A DNA stretch of 24,289 nucleotides from Intoshia linei (Eukaryota > Orthonectida > Rhopaluridae): positions 1 to 24,289 of the forward strand of contig LWCA01000532.1 in NCBI GenBank assembly GCA_001642005.1, written 5' to 3'. A model generated the notes under the pieces. It had not been told where the DNA came from and did no database searches. It saw only the letters and a list, made by a program, of their open reading frames with translations. Both the position numbers and the translations under genes were made by a program. Numbering within the stretch: the first letter of the stretch is position 1; each line of letters starts with the position of its first letter. Positions 11,301 to 21,500 of this stretch are shown piece by piece.

Positions 11301-14300
11301 ATACACATACCAGTGGTTCTAGAATCTAGACGTAGAGCAGCAGAATTTTTTTTAAAATTGAACTAACATAAAAAATACTGTAGTAACGAAAAATATCTAC
11401 CCTAATGACTTTAATTGAACCAATGACAAAACAAAATTTCAAAGTCGTTGAAGAAAGAAGACAATAGACCACATAAATGTAAACAAAATATGCGTCAAAT
11501 AGTCAAATTTCAACTTTAATATAATAATTTGAAATGTATGGCAGTTTTCTCGCGCAACTTGTGTCAATACAAACTAAAAATCAACAATGCTATTTTATAT
11601 TGACGCACCTATCAAGGCTTTTATGGATTCCACGTCACAATTAAAAAATATTATAACCACAACTATACTCCCTTGCAGCAATTTTGCATTGATATAAACC
11701 AATCTAAACTACATGCTATGTTTTTCAATTTTCTATATATTAAACGATTTGGCAAGATCTTTCATTGGCAAAAAAAGTCGTAGAAATTGAAGTTTTTAAT
11801 TATTTTGTTACTTTGAACGGGCACCAATTTTGCAAAACTATCGAAAACATAATAAACTCGGATTTCCCGATAAATAATTGTTTTTAAACTGTTTTCATTA
11901 TAGCAAATGACACTGTCAAATAATATTACAAAATTAATAGATAAAGATTTGAAGGATGGTATCGAAAAGGTAAATATCGCAAAAACCCGCAATATTTCCC
12001 TTAGAACAATTTATAACATTTCAAATGAATAAAGATCAATCAAATCAAAGCGAATTACAACTTTAAAAAAAGAAAGAGTTCAAAAAGCAATTAAAAAGTC
12101 TGCTGATGGGGTGCAAAAATCTGGAAGGGTTGTTACATCAACATCCGTTGCTGCTCGTATGCGATGTTCTCCTTTAAGAGCAACTATTTGACGGGCCCTT
12201 AATGATAGCGATTTGAAGTATCGACGTTCATTGCAAAAACTGACATTGACTGATGCACAAAATAATGGCCGCCTAAATTTTGTACGCTACCTTTTTTTAA
12301 TAGGGTTGATATCGATAAAATTGTATTTTCGGATGAATGTAGATTTTATTTAGATGGAAGTGATAATCTCATGTCGTGGAAACCATTACAACTCCAAAAA
12401 CGAGCATTTTAAGGTAAATCCATAATGATTTTGGTTGTTTAACATCTTGCGGGAAAGTTGTGATTAGGAAATTGAACCATACTGTTAATAGCGATTCTTA
12501 TAAAAAAATTTAATTTGAAGATGTATTTACTCAACTAAGTAACATAGTTCCTGGCTTTGTCTTTCAACAATATAATGCTAGACCTCATGTGATCAAAAAA
12601 ACAAGGGAAAGATTTGCTGCTGTATCAATAAAATTAATAGATTGGTCTCCTTATATATCCCCAATAGAAAATCTATGGTTAATTATAAAGAATTAGCTAT
12701 ATGATGGTTCACAATTTAATTCGAAAATGCATGTATGGCAGAAAATATCTCATATTGTCCAGGAAATAATTTTAAAGGAAAAAAGGCATAATTATAAGGC
12801 TACATAAATCATTTAATTCAAAATGATTATTAAATATACGAGGTTATGATGAATAATGGAAAGTTGATAGATGTATAGAATATAATATATATTTAATATA
12901 TCAATAAATAATTATATTTATTGTTTTGCAAAATTGTTGAGACTTTCATATCTACATTGAAAAATGAAAAATGTAAATTTCTACGATTTAATTCGGCCCA
13001 TTTTTTTATTTTTTTTAGTCTACGATAGATCTTGCTTCGCTGATTAATATATAAAAAATTCAGACACTTAGAGTATCACTGAGACTAGTTTCTAATAATT
13101 GCAAAATTGCTGCGAGGGAGTCTAGTTAAAACCTTCAAAAATATTTATCCTTTTAAAACTTTAAACAATTCGATCGCTCTCAGACACGGTTAAATTTTTA
13201 AATAAATTACTTATTTATACTATTTTTTTAGTAAACAAAAAGTATACATTAACATTTGAAGATTATAACAATGACGTAATGGTTCATTTAATATTTAATT
13301 ATAAGTAACTAGAACAGGATTCAATGACATGTTAATGATTAAATTTGCATTAAAAACAAGACTATTAATAAATCAAAATAAACATGGCATTCACACTTAT
13401 CCCATTCGCGCTCGCGCATATTTGAAACTCTACTACTCACAGCGGATCAAAAATAACCCCAAATAATGAATGGGAAATAGGTAAAAAGAATAAAATTGTT
13501 AGTCATAAATTTTTTGAGCTATAAACAGAAGTAATACAATTATGAAATATATCAGGATGGCGCGTGGGACGCATGTGGTCCACCAGATCAAACAGTGCGG
13601 CCTGTAAAATTTAGGAATATATTTTGAAAAGTATTGACTTACAGAAATATCATCATTACCACATTATCTAGCATTAATTTAATTTTTTTAGAAATAATTC
13701 TGTCTTTCTGAACTAATTATTCTCAACTTCGTACTTTTTGCAATTTACAATAATAATTCTCATTTTTGTACTATTATGACTTTATAAAATACTAATTATA
13801 TTTTTAATTGCCGTAATATTCATATCATGATACTCGTAATAATTTGTTGATTATTGTGATATTTTGACTTATTTTTTGCCTTTGGACTATATTTTTTAAT
13901 ATTGCGGCCCGCGAAATTTGTAAAGTTTATTTTTTGGCTCTCACGCGTCATATGTTTGCACCATCCTGACATATATTATGGGTGTATTCTTTACAAATAC
14001 AAAAATTTGGTCCTGGTTTAAGAGAATATTCTTAAATCCAACCATTTTTACTAAAAATCAACTTTAACAAAACATGAATGGAAAAATCCATAACGGCATA
14101 TTATAGAAAATTTATAAAACTATAGAAAAGTAATACTTAATTTGTGATTTGTATTTTTATACCAAACTTAACAAATTACTATTTTTTGGAGTGGAATATT
14201 TTCAGCTTTTATGAAATAGTTTGTAATTTTATAAATTCACAGTAAACCATACAATACATAAATAATAATATAAGTGGATTTTTAGTAAAAATGGTTGGAT

Positions 14301-17014
14301 TTAAGTAGACGTTCGTTTAAAATCATAATGCATAAAACATACTTGAAATAATTTAAGTGATTCATAAATTGGTCTATCTCGCCACGGACTAAAATTCTTG
14401 TTATTCATACCTTGAGTTTCTTCAGCTTTTTGGTGACAAATATATGCACATTTCTTTTTAATTAAAAGTACCGCATATTCATACAACTTTTCAAAATTAT
14501 CTGAGGCATGTGTAACCTTATACGGTTCAAACCCTAAATTTAAAGTAAAACGAATATACACTACGAGAAAAGTGAAAACCCAGTGCAGTATAAATATCAA
14601 TACAGTATCGGATCTAGGGCAGGGCGATCTCATCCTGATAAATGTGGCCTAAATTTTTTATATATCCCATCCTATTGTGTTTATTATTATTAACATTATA
14701 CCAGTGATTCTTAACTCGTGCGCCGCAAAGATATTTAAGTTTATTTTATAAAAAAGTTTATAAATTAGTTTCAAACTTTTACATTGACAATTCTCTAATT
14801 AACGTTTTTTAATGTACTATTGAATATAACAATATATTTATATCCAATAATATCAATACATTTCATCATACATTAAAAGTTCTTAACTAAATTTAAATTA
14901 ACCAAATAAAAGTATTTTTTCATTATTTGAACAATTTCGAATATCGATGTGCTTTTTCTTATCAAAATTTTTTTTATGTATTTCACAAGTACGCCCTGAA
15001 GTAAAAAAGGTTAAGCACTGCATTGTACGTATATTGTGTTTATTAATATATGTAGGTATATATATGTACACCACTAATGTCATTTATTTAATTATTTATA
15101 AATTTGCAAGATCCTCGATTGTATACTATTTTATTTAATAATAAAAGTGAAAAATGAATAATTAATTTGGACCGGTCTACCTTTTACAGGACTACTTCTA
15201 TCTATAAAATTTTTGGCGCATTTCGACTTTAACAAAGCACTAAACAATGTCTCGTGAACATACCCAACCATTTAACAATACTAAAAATTTCATCAACAAA
15301 TCGCTTTTCTTCTTTACACGGATTTGTATCATCATATCTCAAATAACAGTGCCCATTTGTGTGCTATATAAAATAGATTAAATACTCAATTAAAAATTAG
15401 ATTAAAACCTTGGCATACGAAAAATTTAAATTGATGGCTTTAGCGTGGCCAATATGAAGTAAACCATTTGGCTCAGGAGGAAATCGTGTTATAACCTAAA
15501 CCTTGTAAAAATAATAATTAAAAAACGAATAACCTTTCCACCGGTAGCATTTAAGTGATCCTTCATTAGTCCATCTGTAAATAGTGTTTTGATGTACCCA
15601 GACGTAAATTCGTTTCCTCCAGGCTTATGAAAATGCGCCGCTTCACCACCAACATCGAATTCAATCAAAAGACTATCCTTTGACACTAAAATGTAAACTA
15701 TTAACAAAGGTTGATTGAAAAATGTAAAATAATTTCAACGCTTGTCTAAGATTTTAGTCAATTTTTATTTTAATCTGGGTCAAATCTACATGTCACCAAA
15801 TTTTTCAAAATTTACGATATTTAAATTATTAAAAAAATATATAGAGAAACTCGTTCCTGTTATTAATAGTTAGATTGTATGCTCTACAAAAACAAGTTAG
15901 ACAACAATAAAATTAAATACCAATTTTAACATTATTTGACTTTTGCTCTTTGACGTTTTTTTCTTTCAACTATTTACATTATTAGAATAAAAACTGTATT
16001 TTAAAAAATAAATATTATAAAAATGAATCACTTCATCATCGTTAATAGGTCCATACATGACAATAATCTATAATAAATATTACATCAAAAAGACACATTA
16101 ACCTTGTCCATGAGCAAATCTTTGACAATATCAAAATCACAAAATCTATACCTTTTTTTAACTTCACCTAGAAATATAATCATTGATATATTAATATAAC
16201 ACAGTGAATTGATTAATTAATATAAAAAATAATTTAATTGACATACCGACCAAAACTGGTATTTTAAGTGATGAACGTTTAGTATCGAAAACGTGGCAAT
16301 TTTTTTTTAATAAATCTACAACCTAAATAATAGTTCTTTCAACGCGGTTAAAATAAGTTACACAAATTTCCAATACTCTGAAAGAGGGCACTTGTTTTCT
16401 ACCAGCCAATTGATCAAATTCGCAAACAATAAACTCTTTTTTGTTTTTAACGATATTTCTAATATAAGAAATGGCTCCTAAAATTATATTAAATTATTAA
16501 AAATGTCATTTTTAACGAATATAAAGCATGGTTTAATGCAGTAGTCGCCAAACCTTGTCAATAAAAACAGTGTTCATTGAACACCTGTGTACCCCTATGT
16601 TCGACAGTGTTGGTATATTATTATAAATTAAATAATAATAACAATTATCTGTCGATATATTAAAAAGGGAAATAATTATAATTCAAAAAATTTATTTCAT
16701 TACTATTACTTAATATTATTAGATTAACAATTGTAAATAATCGTGGATCCATGAAAAATTAAAATTTGAAAAGTGGTTGTAACGACCTTCCATAATCTCA
16801 AATTTTTTCATTCCCAAGGTAAATATATCTAACTTTTGTAACCTCATTTAAATTAAAAATTTCTATTAATATTGAAACCTCTTAATTGCGTTTCATTTGA
16901 AATATTTCTATTTACAATATATTCAAATAATCGATGTCTATGTTCATTAATATTATCTAACGAAGATTCCAAAATTTTAACAATTAAATTATTAAACAAG
17001 GCAAATTTCCACAT
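8345..17014 (-). CDS. QARS1: Cytoplasmic glutaminyl-tRNA synthetase
   Basis: Class I synthetase charging tRNA-Gln. Eighteen exons, 5' to 3' on the minus strand: 17014-16879, 16477-16362, 16322-16247, 16167-16103, 16067-15995, 15685-15534, 15495-15409, 15363-15264, 14533-14343, 11190-11060, 10811-10719, 10463-10238, 9913-9828, 9334-9160, 9120-9025, 8783-8604, 8562-8434, 8398-8345. All phases agree; about 721 residues. Landmarks: RFPPEPNG then HIGH (220-223), [52 protein letters not shown] and the KMSKS-equivalent VLSKRK (437-442), followed by the beta-barrel anticodon-binding domains. The catalytic core is well conserved. The N-terminal appended domain is very divergent, and at the chosen ATG it lacks the first helices usual in animal QARS. 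Exons 2-5 are the least certain (exon 5 end ambiguous). An RRM gene lies 42 bp upstream and could be fused to it. Large introns carry transposons. Confidence 0.93.
11666..13122 (+). mobile_element. Decayed Tc1/mariner element in QARS intron 9
   Basis: About 1457 bp, flanked by TA at 11664-11665 and 13123-13124. The outer ends are inverted: ACTCCCTTGCAGCAATTT near 11667 and its reverse complement, with one mismatch, at about 13101-13121. Similarity continues inward (TATATATTAA, then GCAAGATCT, later TCGTAGAAATT), so the inverted repeats are long (over 100 bp) and eroded. It encodes a dead transposase and lies opposite to QARS transcription. Confidence 0.88.
11907..12807 (+). pseudogene. Tc1/mariner transposase pseudogene
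   Basis: Begins [13 protein letters not shown] with a helix-turn-helix segment ([15 protein letters not shown]). Recognisable DDE pieces follow in order: IVFSDECRF (first Asp), then QQYNARPH, where the usual second catalytic Asp has become Tyr, then [11 protein letters not shown] (third acidic residue). In-frame stops occur after YNISNE, after SPLRATI and in the C-terminal part, and at least one frameshift lies near 12298-12305. It cannot make an active enzyme. Confidence 0.9.
13125..13544. other. Unassigned part of QARS intron 9
   Basis: AT-rich intronic DNA between the Tc1 copy and MITE C. The only notable patch is a GC-rich run at about 13407-13421 (attcgcgctcgcgcat), which shares TTCGCGCTC with the island upstream of OTU1. 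Nothing else is recognised. Confidence 0.4.
13545..13976. mobile_element. hAT-type MITE C (element 13553-13968)
   Basis: A 416-bp non-autonomous element in QARS intron 9. The ends are CAGGATGGCGC and, reverse-complemented, CAGGATGGTGC, flanked by AAATATAT (13545-13552) and ACATATAT (13969-13976), an 8-bp duplication with one change. GC-rich subterminal motifs (gcggcctgtaaaattt on the left, gcggcccgcgaaattt on the right) are typical of hAT MITEs. It has no coding capacity. Confidence 0.85.
14032..14304. mobile_element. TTAA-flanked inverted-repeat element (14036-14300)
   Basis: A 265-bp element whose ends are perfect inverted repeats starting ATCCAACCATTTTTACT and extending about 24 bp, then imperfectly to about 31 bp. 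It is bounded by TTAA at 14032-14035 and 14301-14304, the piggyBac-type target site. It lacks the CCY terminus usual in piggyBac, so the superfamily is unsure. The perfect ends suggest recent activity. Its right boundary is only 38 bp from the QARS exon 9 donor. Confidence 0.75.
14694..15028. mobile_element. hAT-type MITE D (element 14702-15020)
   Basis: A 319-bp element in QARS intron 8. The left end is CAGTGATTCTTAACTCGTGC and the right end, reverse-complemented, is CAGTGCTTAACC, which align with a 2-bp gap. The flanks CATTATAC (14694-14701) and CATTGTAC (15021-15028) match 7 of 8, an aged hAT target duplication. Short ORFs seen inside it on both strands are not genes. Confidence 0.82.
16478..16878. 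other. QARS intron 1, with a partial hAT-like end at about 16539
   Basis: CAGTAGTCGCCAAACC starting at 16539 resembles the left terminus of hAT MITEs, but no partner end or target duplication was found, so it is probably a truncated copy. An exon-like open stretch near 16750-16835 fits the phase but soon stops and has no QARS similarity. Confidence 0.4.
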
Positions 17015-17056
17015 TGAAATGACAATTAACTATAATGTAATTTTATAATTAATTAA
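17015..17056 (-). other. 42-bp gap between RRM stop and QARS start
   Basis: On the minus strand the gap ends with TTACATTATAG (AG at 17030-17031) followed by 15 bases and the QARS ATG. It is either a trans-splice acceptor in an operon or the 3' end of a 60-bp intron (17089-17030) that would join the RRM and QARS frames in phase. Confidence 0.5.
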
Positions 17057-18419
17057 TTATAAAAATGCAACTAAAAACAAAAGTTCAACCTTTTTATTTC
17101 CTATTTTTATTATTGGACACAAAGCATCCAAAGAAAGTTTTGACATCTCAGAAACATTATCAAAAGTATATATAAATCCATCCTTGGATGATTTTTTTGT
17201 TGTAAATTTTGTAAAATTTGTATTCTAAATAATTGTAAATTAAATAAAATAAAATTATTATTAGCAATTATAAATTGTAAATATTTCGTGTTTCAAAATT
17301 ATGAAATAGTTTTTTAAGAGATTAAACTCAGTGTTTTCAAAGGGATTCACATTATATAAAAGGAGCTCACCGCTAAATTAATGTATTATTTCAGTAATTT
17401 ATTTACTACAGTAAACTCTTTTGAGTTGTTCTTATAGAGAGAGTTAAACATTAATTTAGTGCATAATGAAAATGTGAGTACATTAGTGCAGAAAATTTAC
17501 TAAATTATGGAAATATTAAAAACTGTTCTTATAGACAGAGATTATAGATGAATCCTATTATTTCGATATATAACCGTGTAGAATTGTTACAATTTTGTGT
17601 TGTAGTTGTACCATAATAATATGTATTAAATTTCAAAAATATTTTAGAAATTAGAGGAAAAAAATTGTCTAATTAAGTGATTAATATTTAAATTATCTTT
17701 AATAATTAAAGTATATAACATAATAAATAATTTTTAAATTTTTTCTAAGATGTTTATTCCTTTGAGAAATATTGATTTAAATTATAAAAATAAAAAATAT
17801 TTGAAAAAAAATATACCTGTGAAATAGACGAAAAATATGCTTGAATATCAGCAATATCAAAATCATCAATGTTAAAAACAACCCAATTTCGTTCGATAAA
17901 CTTGATATGTGATTTGGTAAAAGGTTTTAAAATACTCTTTGCAATAATTAAATAATCTTTCAACACGTGTAGATTTTTAGAAATCGTCTAATTAAAATAA
18001 TAAAAATTTAAATGTAATAATAGCCATTATATAAAAATGCCAAAAAAAAAACTACGTAAAATTAAAACTAAAAAATTAGATCAGTAATGATAAAACAATT
18101 TTCAATATTTCTAATGTCACAATTTCCCACTAAAAATTCGTGGTACTGATAAACTGGTAAAATAATCTGGAATGTCACGTATCGGCTTAAAGTTACTCTA
18201 AAAATAACCTTTAACCGTGACTCGTCATTATTGAATTCAATCTTGGCAAAAAGTATTTCGTTTTTTTCCGTAAAACAAGACACATTATCAACAGTTCCAA
18301 ATTTTTGAAAATAGTGTTTAATTTGTGCTAATTAATAAAAAATTAATTCATAAATATTTTTAATTGATACCCTCAGTAGTTTCAGGATTAAAACAACCCA
18401 CAAGAATAATTTTATTCAT
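17057..18419 (-). CDS. Compact tandem-RRM RNA-binding protein (hnRNP A/B-like), 168 aa
   Basis: Four exons: 18419-18371, 18327-18209, 17987-17817, 17224-17057; all phases agree. RRM1 (residues 1 to about 75) begins at the start codon with an RNP2-like KIILVGC, then FNPETTEAQIKHYFQKFG, a degenerate RNP1 (ILFAKIEF) and the last strand DYLIIAK. RRM2 (about 90-165) has WVVFNIDDFD, AYFSSIS, a good RNP1 KDGFIYTF (127-134) and a final strand around GNKKVEL. The second RRM only appears when exons 3 and 4 are joined, which supports the model. There is no glycine-rich tail, unlike typical hnRNP A/B proteins. Likely role is single-stranded RNA binding; the exact family is unknown. An alternative donor at 17089 would replace the last 10 residues and fuse the protein to QARS. 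It shares a short divergent promoter region with ABCB7. Confidence 0.82.
17373..17540. repeat. Inverted and direct repeats in RRM-gene intron 3
   Basis: CTAAATTAATGT (17373-17384) is the exact reverse complement of 17448-17459. In addition TTGTTCTTATAGAGAGAG (17426-17443) recurs as CTGTTCTTATAGACAGAG (17523-17540), 16 of 18 identical. This may be the remains of a small palindromic element in the 592-bp intron 17225-17816. No ends or target duplication were identified. Confidence 0.55.
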
Positions 18420-18528
18420 AGTAATAAGTATTTTTATATTTAGTCAAAAATATTTATACGGAAATATATGGCGATAAATAATTTTGTATACAAAATTTAA
18501 TTTGAATTTTACTTTAGTAATAAAAAAA
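18420..18528. promoter_or_regulatory. Bidirectional promoter region between RRM gene and ABCB7
   Basis: The two divergent start codons are 109 bp apart, so both 5' UTRs and core promoters must fit here. It is AT-rich, with TTTATATTTA and TATTTATA-like stretches but no certain TATA box. An acceptor-like tttactttag (AG at 18516-18517) lies 11 bp before the ABCB7 ATG. None is close before the RRM ATG. Confidence 0.6.
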
Positions 18529-21500
18529 ATGTTAAAATATTTTAATATTAGGCCTCTTTTAAATAATTATATCAAGTATAAGTATCAAACTGGTTTTGTA
18601 TGTTTCTAAATGTCTTTAAAATTAAATTATACTAAAATCATATTAATCCTATCGAATTAATTAATTTTTCTAGAAACTGAAATGCTCTCTATCCCGTTCT
18701 AATCAATCAGGTTTTAGAATTATCTAAATTTCAATTTCTCAATCATTACAATTTGAATCTTATCTATTTATCACAATCTAGGTAAAACAACTAAAATTAC
18801 TTCTAATCAGATAATACGAAATATGCTTAAATCGGTATGGCCCCATGATAATAAAAGTCACAAAATCAAAGTTGTTATTTCTGTCATGCTTTTAGCATCT
18901 TCAAAGGTTTACATTGATTATTTTTATTTTTAAACTTATTCATTTTATCAAGTAGGCTCTCAATGTATGCGTTCCTTTCATTTACAAGCACTTGATTGAT
19001 TCGTTTAATTGCTCTACTGATAATGGATTGTTATCATTTTTATCAACCTTTGATTTTGTCAGTCTAACTACAGCAATTATTTTACTATGTACTATAATTA
19101 CTATTATATTAATTAACAAAAAATTACGAATCTGTTTTCAATTTTGTTTTGATATTCAAAAAAATAAAATTAAAAATGTACGAAATATAAAATATTACCT
19201 GTCTTGAAAATTTTTCAATTGGCGCATTATATTTAATTTAATTTTTATTTATTTTAAATTTAAAATGTAGATTAATGTCTTATTTTACTCTTTTGAATAA
19301 ACAATTTGATAATTGTAATAGTGAAACTGATACATTTAGAATGTAGTATAACAATTTTAATAATTAATTTTAATGAGATATTAAAAAAAACATGTGGAAC
19401 TATTTGTTACATTCATAAGTTACCTTCTCAACACTTTTTTACCGCAATTTTGAAATTCAAGTAAACAGGTAATATTCATTAGATTTGATTTATATTTTAT
19501 AAGATTAATTTGTTTTTGTACAATTGAGGGTAAATTTGATTTTTTTATATGTTTACTTGTATAAATTTGTATATCATTAATATAGTTGGGTTAACTCGTA
19601 TATCTGCGTCAGTTTTGAATGAATTGCGTAGTGCTTTATTTTCAACCGTATCTCAAAACTCACTACGAACTTTATCCAGGAAAATGTTTCTGCATTTACA
19701 TTCACTAGATCTGTCATTTCACCTTGAAAATAAAACTGCTGCATTGACTAGAGTTGTAGATCGTGGTACAAGGTATGTGATAGTTTATTTTAATAATTTT
19801 TTTCAGAGGACTTGCGTTTGCATTAAATGCACTAGTTTTCAATATATTTCCAACAATTTTTGAAGTTTCACTTGTTACGTTCATTTTGGTATGTTTATTT
19901 TAAATTTTTATTGTTAACAAAGTATTTAATGATTTTATCAAGTCCATAATTTTCAATATTAAATATTAAATTAAATTATGAGGATCGTTGTAAACAGGGA
20001 TGCACACTGCATACCAATTTACGATGATTTGTAGGCCAGTAAAAATTTTCATCGTATACAAAAAATTTAAATTAATTAGTCGATAATTTAATTTAACTCG
20101 ATCAAGTTTTATCCTTACTTTTTTACATTTGCGTAAACATGTATACTAAAAATTGTGCAGAACTGCTGCAAGCAGGCCAAAATGCGCTCAAAATTATACA
20201 TGTTTAATTTTAATACATCAGTTTTAGTATTACAAATTCAATTACAAATATTCATGTGTTGCCTTAAGTTTTGTTTCCTGTTACGCCATTTTTACGTTAC
20301 TAACTACAGCATGGAGGTAATTTCATAAATACAGTCAATCTTGTTCAATATGAACATGAGGTACCAAATTTTATTAGTTTTCATATTATCGTGGTAAGTG
20401 AACAATGAAAAAGATATAGAAAAAACAATTGCAGTTCAAATTAAATTAATTTAAAAAATAAAAAAATGTTCATTATGTGTGATATTCATGTTGAACAGGG
20501 TTGCTGTATATAAGATTTAGAAGAAAATTAAGTTAGTCCATTTAAAGTACAATTTTATTGTACGGTTATATAATATACATTTTTTTATTTTGTTTAGAAC
20601 AAAATTTCGACTTAAGATGAATGAAGCGGATCAAAAATCAGGTGAAACTGTTATTGATTCCTTAATAAACTTTGAGACTGTCAAGGTTATTATTTTTCTT
20701 AAAACATATAAAAGAAGAAGAAGGGCACAATACGCCCGTCACATACCCAAACTTTTGAATTGCATCGACTCTATATATTTATTGATTTTATAATTTTCGT
20801 CAAAATTATTGTCCAATTATATTAATCATTTAAGACAGAGATTTCTGAGGTGGGCATAGCTATGGGATGATGCTATTAGGATCCATGACAATTGTTTAAA
20901 TTTGAAGATTATTGGGAACTTAAGGACGAAAAATATTATTTTTATGTTTTGAAATGTAAAATTTATAATGAATACGACAATTAATGCCTTGATCACAAAA
21001 CTTCCTTTCAGAACCACCCTTAGAGGAGTTAAAAAAATTCTGACAAAATGTATTTGTTTGAAGATGAAGAATATTATATGATCTGATTGTAATGAAAATG
21101 GTATTTCGCGTCACCTACTTTCACGACCATTGATTTAAAGCATGTAGAAATTATTTGTAGAGTTTTCAGATTTATATATTGCAAATGGGATCCACAACAT
21201 AAACGTTTTACTCTTTGTTTAGTGGGAAATCGAATCCTATTAACCATTTATAGAGATTTTTAAATTATATTCATATTTATAAAAATTATTTACAAACAAT
21301 AAAAAAAAATATTTTTTTTGTTTTTGTTAAAAACGAAAATTTGTTTTAAGGTGAATCTTAAATTCCAAATTTTTAGGCCTTATTCCAAATTCTAAAAGGG
21401 CCTGACATCAGTGATGTCACATCACTAAATGAACTTGAAAAGATGCTGTAAATGGCTTTTTTGTTCCAATTTGTAAATTTTTACTGTTCTGTTGTTAGTG

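Noticed and set aside
11762-11992. 76-codon minus-strand ORF
   Set aside because: Antisense to the start of the Tc1 transposase pseudogene.
14898-15138. Overlapping short ORFs on both strands
   Set aside because: Most of both lies inside or at the edge of hAT MITE D, and neither has recognisable similarity.
16376-16402. Possible 27-bp GT-AG intron inside QARS exon 2
   Set aside because: Its length is a multiple of three and the frame stays open. It is shorter than any other intron here (minimum 34 bp), and reading through aligns acceptably.
16750-16835. Exon-like stretch ([11 protein letters not shown]) in QARS intron 1 on the minus strand
   Set aside because: The phase fits, but it has no QARS similarity and runs into a stop. 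The next homologous exon joins exon 1 directly in phase.
19993-20215. Possible hAT element starting cagggatgcacac in ABCB7 intron 6
   Set aside because: No matching inverted end or target duplication could be located.
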